This document shows positions 15,581 through 23,257 of a stretch of DNA of 64,000 nucleotides, in pieces. The DNA lies in contig NZ_JBCNKR010000004.1 in assembly GCF_039595935.1 (NCBI RefSeq), forward strand, positions 371,001-435,000, in the 5' to 3' direction. A program made the translations under genes and the position numbers. The DNA is from Flavobacterium sp. Lineage in GTDB: Bacteria > Bacteroidota > Bacteroidia > Flavobacteriales > Flavobacteriaceae. Each line of letters starts with the position of its first letter. The stretch's first letter is position 1. The notes beneath the pieces were generated by a model. That model was not told where the DNA came from. It searched no databases and saw only the letters and a program-made list of their open reading frames with translations.

Positions 15581-16570
15581 CTAAATCTTTTTATCTAAAA
15601 GCAATTTTAATGTTGCTTGTAACTCTTCTCCCTGAAGATTTTTTGCGACAATTATTCCGTTTGAATCCACTAAATAATTTCCGGGAATAGCTCTTACGCC
15701 ATATAATTTGGCAACAGCGCTATTCCAGAAAAGCAAATCAGAAACATGTGTCCAGCTTAAATTATCATCCTGAATTCTTTTAATCCAGTTTTCTTTCTTT
15801 TTATCCAGAGAAACCCCAACAATGTTGAATCCTTTATCATGAAATTCTTTGTAAGCAGCTACGACATTTGGATTTTCTCTTCGGCATGGCCCGCACCATG
15901 AAGCCCAAAAATCAACCAAAGTATATCCTTTCAGATTTTCATAAAAATGAACTGGTTTTCCCTGTGGATCATTGGCTGTAAAATCAGGTGCTTTTTTGCC
16001 AACTGCTAATCCATCTAAAACAAGCGCCAGATCTTTTAGTTCTTTCACGTAAGTGGTATTTTGAAGACTTTTATCCAGCAAGGCAATATTTTGTCTAATT
16101 TGTTCCGGAGACAATCTGTATGACCAGTTTCTGTATAAAACATAAGCCGAAACAATTGATTTTGGATTCTCAGTAATGAATTTGCTGATTTCTATATCAT
16201 TCGATTTTTTGTATTTTTCGAATAAATCCTGAGAAACAGAACCTTCAACCACGGAAGTACTATAATATTTCTTTGGACTTAATTTTACTATAATTGGCGT
16301 TTTCTCAAGGAAAACATATAGTGGAGAACTTTGTGTATTTACGCTTAATCCGTATAATTCGGGAGTTTTGACTTTAGTTTTGAAACTAAAATTTCCATCT
16401 GTTACTTTTACCGAATCGATTGTGGTAAACATCTTATTATGAAATTTCTGCAGATAAACGTATGGCACAATTGTATCTGCCACGGTTCCTTTTAACTGTA
16501 AATTATTTTCCTGCGCCTGAGTTTGTATTACGCCCAGAAACAAAGCCGCTCCTAATAGTATTTTTTTCAT
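15581..16570 (-). CDS. DUF4369 - TlpA-like thioredoxin
   Basis: A 329-residue exported protein. The signal peptide ends in QTQAQ near residue 19. Residues about 20-115 form a DUF4369 domain and about 190-329 a redoxin with active site WCGPC. Such Bacteroidota proteins act as periplasmic thiol-disulfide reductases. It is the first large gene after the SAM-I riboswitch at 16818-16919 and forms an operon with the class V aminotransferase. Control of an envelope thioredoxin by SAM suggests a link to cysteine/methionine sulfur; the exact role is unknown. Confidence 0.9.
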   Translation of the reverse strand: MKKILLGAALFLGVIQTQAQENNLQLKGTVADTIVPYVYLQKFHNKMFTTIDSVKVTDGNFSFKTKVKTPELYGLSVNTQSSPLYVFLEKTPIIVKLSPKKYYSTSVVEGSVSQDLFEKYKKSNDIEISKFITENPKSIVSAYVLYRNWSYRLSPEQIRQNIALLDKSLQNTTYVKELKDLALVLDGLAVGKKAPDFTANDPQGKPVHFYENLKGYTLVDFWASWCGPCRRENPNVVAAYKEFHDKGFNIVGVSLDKKKENWIKRIQDDNLSWTHVSDLLFWNSAVAKLYGVRAIPGNYLVDSNGIIVAKNLQGEELQATLKLLLDKKI

Positions 16571-16667
16571 TTGATTTTGATTTTAGTTTATAATTAGACA
16601 ATAGAATTTTCAGGCCGATATAAAATTGACCTTAAGGAATATTTTAAAAAATAAATTGGGTGAAAAA

Positions 16668-16763
16668 TTAGTGCTTTCGCATTCGGAAATAAACAAGGCT
16701 GTTTTCTTCGAAAATTGAATTTATAAGCTCATAACCGGCGTATAAAATTGTATCTGTTTTCAT
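16668..16763 (-). CDS. 31-residue ORF directly after the SAM-I riboswitch
   Basis: ATG at 16763 to TAA at 16668. The product begins MKTDTILYAGYE and ends FRMRKH. It is the first start codon after the aptamer, so the riboswitch may act on it directly. Nothing recognisable; the opening TDTILYAGYE faintly recalls the start of Cys/Met-metabolism PLP enzymes, which could mean a decayed gene, but this is weak. It may be a small protein, a leader peptide or chance. Confidence 0.4.
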   Translation of the reverse strand: MKTDTILYAGYELINSIFEENSLVYFRMRKH

Positions 16764-16817
16764 TTAAAAAAATAAAAGTTATTTAATTAATGATCTCATT
16801 CAGATTTTGAGGAATCT

Positions 16818-16919
16818 TTCTTATCTGTCCACACGCAGCGGAAGGATTTAGCACCTTATTCGGAAACAGGTTGCTAAGACGTCAATGGGCCTATTCCCTC
16901 AGTCTTTCTGGATAAGTAT
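16818..16919 (-). promoter_or_regulatory. SAM-I (S-box) riboswitch
   Basis: On the minus strand the P1 strands are CTTATC (16916-16911) and GATAAG (16825-16820). Between them are the conserved core GAGGGA, GGCCCATTGA, then TTAGCAACC, then AAGGTGCTAA and TCC, in S-box order. It binds S-adenosylmethionine. No clear terminator follows, so translational control or an unrecognised platform is likely. The first ORF downstream is the 31-codon one, then the thioredoxin-like gene. Confidence 0.93.
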
Positions 16920-16941
16920 CATTTTTAATTTTTCTGCGATA

Positions 16942-16949
16942 CAAATATA
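16942..16949 (-). promoter_or_regulatory. Minus-7 box upstream of the SAM-I riboswitch
   Basis: Minus strand TATATTTG, an exact TAnnTTTG match 23 bases before the aptamer. The remainder of 16950-17138 is AT-rich and shows nothing else. Confidence 0.5.
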
Positions 16950-17138
16950 TATTAATTCTATCTAATTAGTAGTATTTAGAATTATTTTTTTTGAATTTTA
17001 TTTAAAAAAACTTTTTACACACAATACAAGCTGTTGATATTTAACGAATTAAAATATAACTCCAATTTAAATAATTCTTTGTTTTATAATGGAAATTCAT
17101 ACAGTTAGAGTAAATGCCCTCGAATTTGCACACAGTTT

Positions 17139-17171
17139 AAACCCGACAGGTTTTTAAAACCTGTCGGGTTT
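17139..17171. repeat. 33-bp perfect palindrome, family C
   Basis: 15-base arms AAACCCGACAGGTTT and complement with a 3-base centre, the same architecture as 14039-14071. It follows the end of the nitronate monooxygenase operon at 17203 and may serve as its terminator. Confidence 0.85.
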
Positions 17172-17202
17172 GGCGTGAAGAGTCGAAATGAAAAACGATA
17201 CA

Positions 17203-18288
17203 TTATAACTTTAATCCATCAAAATAGGCTGTCGTTTCTTCAATTAATGAATACATCAAATCTTTGGCTTTTGTATGTTTTAAAATTGGAGAAATCTGTC
17301 CGCCCCAAAATAGAATCATATCCCATTTTTGTTGTTCAATTGCCGCTTTTCTTAATGGTGCAATAAAAGTAGTCTGTAATGGAAACGGAAGTATATCTGT
17401 TTCTTTTCCTGTCATATCTTTTGCAATTCGGCTTGTAATTCCGCGTCCGAGTCTTCCGGTATAGGCACGGGAAAGTGTAGTATTTTTTGAAGCTTCAGAA
17501 AAAAGCATTTCCCTGTGAATTGGTAATGCATTCGATTCGTCGACAGCTAAAAATGCCGTACCAATTTGAGCCGCACTTGCTCCTAAAGTTAAAGCGGCCG
17601 CAATTCCTTTTCCATCGGCAATACCTCCGGCGGCAATAATTGGCGTTTTTATTTTTTCACGCATCAATTGCAGCAATACAAAAGTTCCGGTTACAGATGA
17701 TTCGGCATCTTTTAGGAAAGAAGGACGATGTCCGCCGGCTTCAAAACCAGAAGCTATAATCATATCAACTCCTTTGCTATCCAGAAAAATAGCTTCATCA
17801 AGAGTTGTTGCTGCTCCAACCGTTATAATACCTAATCGGCGGCATTGTTCTAAAACATCATCTGAAGGAACGCCAAACATAAAGCTGAAAACCTTTGGAC
17901 GAATGTCTAAAATTACTTCTAATTGATTTTCAAATCTTGATTGAAATGGTGCTGGTTTTTCCGGCAGCGCAATTCCCACTTCATCATAATACGGCTTATA
18001 AACGGCTATAGCTTTATTAAACTGTTCGTCTGTTAAACCACCCGCGGGAATATCATGATCTGAAACCCAAAGATTTATATTATACGGTTTATTTGTCGCC
18101 GCTTTTATTTGTTTATCAATTTCATAAATTTCCTGCGGAGTATTGGTATAGGCACCGTAACCGCCAAGTCCGCCGAGGTTAGAAACCGCAGCAACCAATT
18201 CTACTGTAGAAAGATTGCCTCCAAAAGGTCCCTGCAGAATTGGATATTCAATTCCTAATAATTCTTTAGCTTTTGTATTGTACCACAT
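17203..18288 (-). CDS. Nitronate monooxygenase (2-nitropropane dioxygenase family)
   Basis: A 361-residue FMN-dependent TIM-barrel enzyme. Family motifs are the N-terminal PILQGPFGG, SGFEAGGHRPSF (substrate-side loop) and AAGGIADGKGIAAALTLGASAAQIGTAFL (FMN phosphate site). It oxidises alkyl nitronates such as propionate-3-nitronate and so detoxifies nitro compounds in the cytoplasm. It is the last of five genes on the minus strand starting with YceI at 20274, with gaps of 1-16 bases, and so very likely one operon. Confidence 0.92.
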   Translation of the reverse strand: MWYNTKAKELLGIEYPILQGPFGGNLSTVELVAAVSNLGGLGGYGAYTNTPQEIYEIDKQIKAATNKPYNINLWVSDHDIPAGGLTDEQFNKAIAVYKPYYDEVGIALPEKPAPFQSRFENQLEVILDIRPKVFSFMFGVPSDDVLEQCRRLGIITVGAATTLDEAIFLDSKGVDMIIASGFEAGGHRPSFLKDAESSVTGTFVLLQLMREKIKTPIIAAGGIADGKGIAAALTLGASAAQIGTAFLAVDESNALPIHREMLFSEASKNTTLSRAYTGRLGRGITSRIAKDMTGKETDILPFPLQTTFIAPLRKAAIEQQKWDMILFWGGQISPILKHTKAKDLMYSLIEETTAYFDGLKL

Positions 18289-18304
18289 AGCTTCAAAATT
18301 TAAG

Positions 18305-18754
18305 TTATTTGCTTGTGTCTGTCAGCATTTTATTCACGATCAGCCATTGGCCGTTAATCTTATGGAAAGATAAAAAATCCCGATAATTAAAGTTGTACAT
18401 TTTAACATTTAATTCCGCTACAGCAATAGAATTGACAACACTTATATGCAGAATTTCACCTTTAAAAGGTTTGCCGGAATCTTTTGGGCTTTGTCGATTT
18501 TTAACGCCGTCTAAATACAAATCGAAAGTTTTAAAATAAGGCTGGCCTTTTACATCTCCAAATAACAATGTTCCGGGCTGAAAAATTTTCCCTAACAGTA
18601 TTTCATCACCTTCATAAATGCCTTTAAAATAATAGTTTTCTATAGCATCTGTAATAGCCTGAATTTCCTTTTGATTTTCCATTTTAATATTAGTTTGAGC
18701 TTTTATGCCCTGAAAATTCCAGAGCATAAAAGCAGTTAATAAAATAGTTTTCAT
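18305..18754 (-). CDS. Exported NTF2-like (lumazine-binding-like) protein
   Basis: A 149-residue protein with a short signal peptide (TAFMLWNFQGIKAQ) and an NTF2/SnoaL-type alpha-beta cone in the remaining 125 residues (QAITDAIENYYFKGIYEGD..., FLSFHKINGQWLIVNKML). Such proteins occur as small enzymes or binding subunits; the closest pattern is the putative lumazine-binding group. Only one base separates it from the SDR upstream. The second Met (residue 25) would give a cytoplasmic version, so export is not certain. Confidence 0.78.
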   Translation of the reverse strand: MKTILLTAFMLWNFQGIKAQTNIKMENQKEIQAITDAIENYYFKGIYEGDEILLGKIFQPGTLLFGDVKGQPYFKTFDLYLDGVKNRQSPKDSGKPFKGEILHISVVNSIAVAELNVKMYNFNYRDFLSFHKINGQWLIVNKMLTDTSK

Positions 18755-18755
18755 T

Positions 18756-19490
18756 TTAATTTAAATTGTGTCCTGCACCTTTTCCGCCGTCTACATTAAT
18801 GATAGAACCGGTAATAAAATTACTTTTGGCAACGGTGTAAACCATTTCAGAAATATCATCGATCTCCCCTACTCTGTTTAATAAATGCAAAACTGCACTT
18901 GCATCGGCATTGTCACCATGCATTGGCGTGCGAATTACACCCGGAGCAACGGTGTTAAAACGAATGTTTTGTTTTCCGAATTCTGCCGCTAATTGTATTG
19001 TCAAGGCATGAATGGCACCTTTACTAGAGATTGGAGCTGAAGCCGGCCATCCACCTAAACCGTGATTTACTAATGGAGTTCCGATGTTGATAACAACACC
19101 GCTATTTTGTTTGAGCATTTGCGGAACCACAGATTGTGTTGTGAAATAAGTTCCTTTTAGATTAGTTTTCAAAAATGTATCTAAATAGGCTTCGTCTACT
19201 TCTAAGAATGGTTTACTGGCAAAAATTCCAGCATTATTGATTAGTACATCAACAGAACCAAATTTTTCTAAAGCAATTTTTACCAGTTGTTCTCCAGTTT
19301 TTTTATCGCTTACGTCTCCTGCAAATTTTGCCAGATTATCTCCTGCTCCAAATTCGTTGAATGTTTTTTCTAATGCTGATTCTGTCAACGAATTGATGAC
19401 TACATTATCGCCTCTGTCTAAAAAATATTTAGCGATTCCTTTTCCAATTCCCGAAGCTGCTCCGGTTACGATTATAGTTTGTTTTTTCAT
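18756..19490 (-). CDS. SDR family protein lacking the catalytic Tyr
   Basis: A 244-residue SDR with cofactor motif GAASGIGKG and NNAG, and the C-terminal FITGSIINVDGG typical of the glucose-dehydrogenase-like group. At the active site the usual YxxxK reads PISSK (in SAPISSKGAIHALT): the catalytic Tyr is Pro, and the triad Ser region is IGTPLVN. Either chemistry differs or it is a binding protein. It sits 5 bases after the tautomerase gene in the YceI operon. Confidence 0.87.
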   Translation of the reverse strand: MKKQTIIVTGAASGIGKGIAKYFLDRGDNVVINSLTESALEKTFNEFGAGDNLAKFAGDVSDKKTGEQLVKIALEKFGSVDVLINNAGIFASKPFLEVDEAYLDTFLKTNLKGTYFTTQSVVPQMLKQNSGVVINIGTPLVNHGLGGWPASAPISSKGAIHALTIQLAAEFGKQNIRFNTVAPGVIRTPMHGDNADASAVLHLLNRVGEIDDISEMVYTVAKSNFITGSIINVDGGKGAGHNLN

Positions 19491-19495
19491 GATTT

Positions 19496-19714
19496 TTATT
19501 TTTTATCGGCTGTAATGCCTTTTTCTCTTAATACTGATACTTGTTCTCCTGCATAACCCCAATCGTCTAATTCAATTTCCTGAATCACAACGTGAGTTAA
19601 ATGTGGATCTTTATTTAATACTTCTGTAATCAGGTTGGTAATGCCGCTGATTAATTCTTGTTTTTGCCCACGCGTTACTCCTTCGCGGGTCAATTCGATT
19701 TTTACGTAAGGCAT
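19496..19714 (-). CDS. 4-oxalocrotonate tautomerase family protein
   Basis: A 72-residue protein of standard tautomerase size. After removal of Met the N-terminal Pro (MPYVKIELTREG) is the catalytic base of the superfamily. The conserved GYAG.QVS segment lies near the C-terminus. It probably tautomerises enol/keto acids, possibly products of the neighbouring oxidoreductases. Five bases separate it from YceI upstream. Confidence 0.9.
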   Translation of the reverse strand: MPYVKIELTREGVTRGQKQELISGITNLITEVLNKDPHLTHVVIQEIELDDWGYAGEQVSVLREKGITADKK

Positions 19715-19719
19715 GATAA

Positions 19720-20274
19720 TTAGTTTTTAGATTGTCCTGAAAAAACGGCTTCGGCAGTGATTTTAAAATCAAGGTCAAAGTCGTTGTAGATTAGAGTATC
19801 TCCTAAATCTTTGAAGAAATTTCCTGAACGGAATTTGATATCGTATTTGGTACGATCAATAATTAATTTTCCTGAAAGTGAAATAATATCGTTGTTGTTT
19901 TTTACTTCAGCTTCAAAACCTACAAGATGAGTAATATCTTTTATAGTCAGGTTTCCTTCTAAATAATATTTTGTATTTGATATTTCTTTTACACTTAAAA
20001 TATCAAAAGAAGCTGTTGGGAATTTTTCAATAGAGAAAAAATCATCAGATGCAAGATGGCCTGCAAATTGTGTGTTCGTTGCCGGATCTGTTACATCCAG
20101 AATTTTAATAGAGGTTGTATCGATTACAATATTTCCTCCTTTTATTTTTCCATCATTAAAGATGAAATTTCCATTTTTGATACCAATTGTACCATTATGT
20201 GCACCGGTAACTTTTCTACCAGTCCATTCTACGCTGCTATTTGAGCTTACGATTTCAAAATTTATTGTTTCCAT
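19720..20274 (-). CDS. YceI family protein, cytoplasmic
   Basis: A 184-residue lipocalin-like YceI barrel (SSNSSVEWTGRKVTGAHNGTIGIKNG, DDFFSIEKFPTASFDI, FKITAEAVF). There is no signal peptide, unlike the periplasmic E. coli member. The family binds polyisoprenoid or amphiphilic ligands. It is first in a five-gene operon (YceI, tautomerase, SDR, NTF2-like, nitronate monooxygenase). A CRP-type palindrome lies 56 bases upstream. Confidence 0.9.
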   Translation of the reverse strand: METINFEIVSSNSSVEWTGRKVTGAHNGTIGIKNGNFIFNDGKIKGGNIVIDTTSIKILDVTDPATNTQFAGHLASDDFFSIEKFPTASFDILSVKEISNTKYYLEGNLTIKDITHLVGFEAEVKNNNDIISLSGKLIIDRTKYDIKFRSGNFFKDLGDTLIYNDFDLDFKITAEAVFSGQSKN

Positions 20275-20330
20275 TTTTATTGTATTTAAAAGTACAATAC
20301 AAAGGAACGGCGGTTATGAAAATGGGTTAC

Positions 20331-20344
20331 GTGATGTAGATCAC
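20331..20344. promoter_or_regulatory. CRP/FNR-type binding site upstream of the YceI operon
   Basis: GTGATGTAGATCAC matches the CRP core GTGA-N6-TCAC exactly and is a perfect palindrome apart from its centre. It is 57 bases before the YceI start; TACTTTTA at 20287-20294 (minus strand) is a near-consensus minus-7 box. The Crp/Fnr protein encoded at 20622-21194 has the same recognition residues (R-E-x-x-x-R) as E. coli CRP. Confidence 0.55.
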
Positions 20345-20621
20345 AATCTTTTTTTTGAGGCTCTAAGAGACTAAGCTGCTAAGGTTCTAAGTTTTTTTTT
20401 TATAGATATAGAATTTAAAACATTGCCTGCGGTTTCAACCGTAGTGACACAATCTATTGACACAATGCATTATCACAATCTAAATCCCCGTGGTTAAAAC
20501 CACGCGCTATGTTTACATACAGTAATCAAATAGAATAATCTGCCAAATCAGCAAAATCTGCGAGAAACAAAACCAACGCAAAACAAAAAATCAATCCGTA
20601 AAATCAATAGGCTAAAAAAAA
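20345..20621. other. Intergenic stretch with short palindromes
   Basis: No ORF seen. It holds CGGTTTCAACCG near 20430-20441 and CGTGGTTAAAACCACG near 20488-20503, plus a fragment of the intergenic repeat family (AAATCTGCGAGAAAC near 20556). Confidence 0.6.
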
Positions 20622-21194
20622 CTAAGAATTATGAAGTCGGCTGAGAGTTTCTCTCGAAACGCCTAAATAAGCCGCAATTAAATGCTTCGGAACTAAATTA
20701 TATAACTGCGGATATAAAGCTAAAAGTTCTTCATAACGAGTTTTTACATTATTATTCATTAAAGATAAAAGACGCTTTTGAGAAGCGATATAACCTTTAT
20801 TCGTTCTCCATCGGAAGAAATGTTCGATTTGATGAAACTCGGCACAGAGTTTTTCGCGATCAGAACTGGATAAACACAATACTTCGGCATCTGTAATACA
20901 GTCAACATTGATTTGTGCAGGAGTTTGGTTATACAGTGCATTATAATCAGATGTCCACCAGGTTGGCATCGCAAATTGCAGAATGTACATTTTGATTTCA
21001 TCATTTATAAAGAAAGCTTTTAAACAGCCTGAAACCACAAAATACTCACAATCTACTTTATCGCCTTCACTGATAATCGTTTGTCCTTTTTTAAAAGACA
21101 AAGGCTTAAAATGCGAAAAGAAATAATCAAATTCTTCCTGTGTAAGCGAAGCAGTTTTGGCAATATGTTCTTGTAAAAGTGTTTTGGCTTCCAT
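20622..21194 (-). CDS. Crp/Fnr family transcriptional regulator
   Basis: A 190-residue protein. Residues about 15-135 form a cyclic-nucleotide-binding beta roll with degenerate phosphate-cassette residues (no clear RXXX ligand Arg), so cAMP binding is doubtful. The C-terminal 55 residues are a shortened helix-turn-helix (HLIAAYLGVSRETLSRL). No FNR cysteine cluster is seen. The SRETLSR recognition helix equals the base-contacting pattern of CRP, consistent with the GTGA-N6-TCAC site upstream of the YceI operon. Divergent from the DoxX gene. Confidence 0.9.
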   Translation of the reverse strand: MEAKTLLQEHIAKTASLTQEEFDYFFSHFKPLSFKKGQTIISEGDKVDCEYFVVSGCLKAFFINDEIKMYILQFAMPTWWTSDYNALYNQTPAQINVDCITDAEVLCLSSSDREKLCAEFHQIEHFFRWRTNKGYIASQKRLLSLMNNNVKTRYEELLALYPQLYNLVPKHLIAAYLGVSRETLSRLHNS

Positions 21195-21262
21195 TTTAAA
21201 TGGGGACTATTTGAGTTTGAAAAGTCTTCTGTAAAGTTATAAAATCAAATGAACTTATCGAT

Positions 21263-21337
21263 TGTCTATTTCGCATTTCAATTTGTCCGTTTCACCAAAA
21301 TACCAATATGAAATAGACTGCCGTTGACGCAATTTTG
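21263..21337 (+). promoter_or_regulatory. Activator-type promoter of doxX-like gene (regulon copy 1)
   Basis: Half-sites TGTCTATTTC (21263) and TGTCCGTTTC (21284) form a direct repeat with 21-base period. CAATTTTG, a near TAnnTTTG box, starts 46 bases after the second half-site (21330). The same distances recur upstream of the genes at 28674 and 29509. A separate inverted pair GTCTATTTC/GAAATAGAC (21264-21272, 21310-21318) also lies here. Confidence 0.7.
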
Positions 21338-21366
21338 TCCTGTTTAACAACTTAAAATTTAAAATC

Positions 21367-21753
21367 ATGAATGCAAAAACAACAAAAATTATTTATTGGA
21401 CAGGAATTATTTTAACTTCTTTATGGTTTGGTGCCAGCGGATTTTTTGAACTTACAACCAACAAACTGGTTTGGGAAATCACGCAGCTATTAGGTTATCC
21501 GGCACATTTTATTTACATCTTAGGAGTATTTAAAGTTTCAGGAGTTATAACCTTATTAATTCCGAATAAGTTATTACGATTAAAAGAATGGGTATTTGCC
21601 GGAGTATTTTTCGATATAATTTTCGCTTTCTTTTCTAAACTGGCCGTTCTGGGTTTTGGAGCTACAACAGATGCCATTATTGCTTTTGTAATGGTAAGTG
21701 TTACTTATGCAATGTTTAGAAAATTATATAGTGCAAATTATACAGTACGTTAA
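21367..21753 (+). CDS. DoxX-like family membrane protein
   Basis: A 128-residue integral membrane protein with four hydrophobic helices (about 8-28, 45-68, 74-92, 98-118) and the DoxX-like pattern GASGFFELTTNK..W and RLKEWVFAG. The family is linked to thiol/redox stress and quinone pools, mostly by association. Its promoter carries the 21-base direct repeat shared with the hydrolase and cupin genes. Confidence 0.87.
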   Translation: MNAKTTKIIYWTGIILTSLWFGASGFFELTTNKLVWEITQLLGYPAHFIYILGVFKVSGVITLLIPNKLLRLKEWVFAGVFFDIIFAFFSKLAVLGFGATTDAIIAFVMVSVTYAMFRKLYSANYTVR

Positions 21754-21762
21754 TTTTTTTTT

Positions 21763-21945
21763 GCCACAAAGACACAAAGGCACTAAGTTTTATTTCACGC
21801 AGATTAAGCAGATTGCACAGATTATTTAAAAAAATCTGTGTACATCTGCTTAAATTTTTTAAAAATCTGCGTGAAATAAAAAATCCTATTAATCCTTTTA
21901 ATCAGTGGCAAAAAAAAATTAGCGCCTTTGTGCCTTAGTGGCAAA
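21763..21945. repeat. Nested palindromic intergenic element
   Basis: The outer arms are GCCACAAAGACACAAAGGCA (from 21763) and its imperfect complement ending at 21945. The inner arms TATTTCACGCAGATT (21791) and AATCTGCGTGAAATA (to 21878) enclose a third pair of AGCAGAT/ATCTGCT words. Similar layered elements fill other gaps in the window. Confidence 0.75.
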
Positions 21946-22011
21946 CATGCCTGAGCCTTTAAACAAATAATTTTGAGCTTTTCAACAAAACAATAACATA
22001 TACTCTCAACG

Positions 22012-22019
22012 TAACTTTG
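22012..22019 (+). promoter_or_regulatory. Minus-7 box of SDR gene
   Basis: TAACTTTG matches TAnnTTTG exactly and lies 26 bases before the ATG at 22046. It places the transcription start after the alternative ATG at 22022, supporting the shorter protein. Confidence 0.5.
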
Positions 22020-22045
22020 TAATGAATTTAAAACACACAATTATT

Positions 22046-22924
22046 ATGAATAAAATATGGTTTATCACAGGTAGTTCTCGAGGATTAGGACGTAATCTTA
22101 CCGAAGCAGTATTAAACAATGGCGACAAAGTAGCCGCAACTGCCCGAGACATTAAACAGTTAGCTGATTTAAAAGAAAAATTTCAAGATCAAATTTTGCC
22201 TTTACCTTTAGATGTAAACAATTATGATCAGGTTCATGAAGCAGTTCAAAAAGCAGTTGACCATTTCGGCCGTATTGATGTATTGGTTAACAATGCCGGA
22301 TTCGGAATCATTGGCGCTGCAGAAGCTTATACGCAAGAACAAGTTCGCAGTCAGTTAGAAACCAATTTACTGGCTCCTATTGAAGTTACACGTGCGGTAT
22401 TGCCTTTTATGCGCAAACAAAAATCAGGGCGTATTTTGCAAATCAGTTCTGTAGGCGGACGTGTTGGAAATCCGGGATTAACAATGTATCAGGCAGCTAA
22501 ATTTGGTTTGGGCGGATTTACAGAAGCTTTAGCCAAAGAAGTAGCTCCACTTGGAATTTTAGTAACCAGCGTTGAACCAGGAGGATTTAGAACTGACTGG
22601 GCTGGAGCATCAATGACTTATGCCGAAGAAATTGAAGGTTACGATGCTGTAAAACAACGTACTGATTTCTTTAAAGCAGGAAATTTTGTTCCGGTTGGGG
22701 ACCCTGAAAAAGCTGCTAAAGTTATGGTAGATCTGGCTTCGCACCCAAATCCTCCTATGCATCTTGTTTTAGGAAGTGAAGCTATTGGGATTTTAAAAAA
22801 TGCAGATCAGGCACGAACTGAAGAAATGGAAAAATGGATGGATATAAGTTTATCTACAGACCATGAAGATTCTGAAAGTTTTCTTGATTCAGAAAAAGCA
22901 AAATGGTTTGCAGGAAAAAAATAA
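22046..22924 (+). CDS. SDR family oxidoreductase
   Basis: A 292-residue classical SDR started at MNKIWFITGSSRGLG; the frame extends 8 codons upstream to 22022. The cofactor loop GSSRGLG, NNAG, the catalytic Ser in QISS and the YQAAK pair are all present. The C-terminal extension (about 190-290) is longer than in the glucose-dehydrogenase group and resembles the SDR at 799-1611. Substrate unknown. The AraC-type gene follows on the same strand after a nested palindromic element. Confidence 0.92.
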   Translation: MNKIWFITGSSRGLGRNLTEAVLNNGDKVAATARDIKQLADLKEKFQDQILPLPLDVNNYDQVHEAVQKAVDHFGRIDVLVNNAGFGIIGAAEAYTQEQVRSQLETNLLAPIEVTRAVLPFMRKQKSGRILQISSVGGRVGNPGLTMYQAAKFGLGGFTEALAKEVAPLGILVTSVEPGGFRTDWAGASMTYAEEIEGYDAVKQRTDFFKAGNFVPVGDPEKAAKVMVDLASHPNPPMHLVLGSEAIGILKNADQARTEEMEKWMDISLSTDHEDSESFLDSEKAKWFAGKK

Positions 22925-22975
22925 CAATTACAAAGTGCAATATCAATGACAATGTGATCATTATAATGTGTAGTT

Positions 22976-23224
22976 TTTAAACACATAGAAACATAGTTTT
23001 TCTTTGTCTATAAAGGCGTTTCACTTGTTTGAACAAACATAGCCTATTGTTTTTTCACGCAGATTCGGCAGATTTATGCAGATTTAAATTAAAAATCTGC
23101 GTTTATCTGCTTAAATCATTTAAAATCTGCGTGAAATAATTTAACACAAAGCTATGTGTAAAAATCTAGATTTTTTAAACTTGTTTTATTTAGAATATAA
23201 TCTATGTTTCTATGTGTTTAAAAT
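22976..23224. repeat. Nested palindromic intergenic element
   Basis: The outer arms TTTTAAACACATAGAAACAT (from 22976) pair with the complementary run ending at 23224. The inner arms TTTTTCACGCAGATT and AATCTGCGTGAAA (23054-23137) flank AATCTGC/GCAGATT words. It fills nearly the whole gap between the SDR and the AraC-type gene. Confidence 0.75.
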
Positions 23225-23257
23225 AATCTCCAACTTTAATTTTTATAAATTTGTGAT

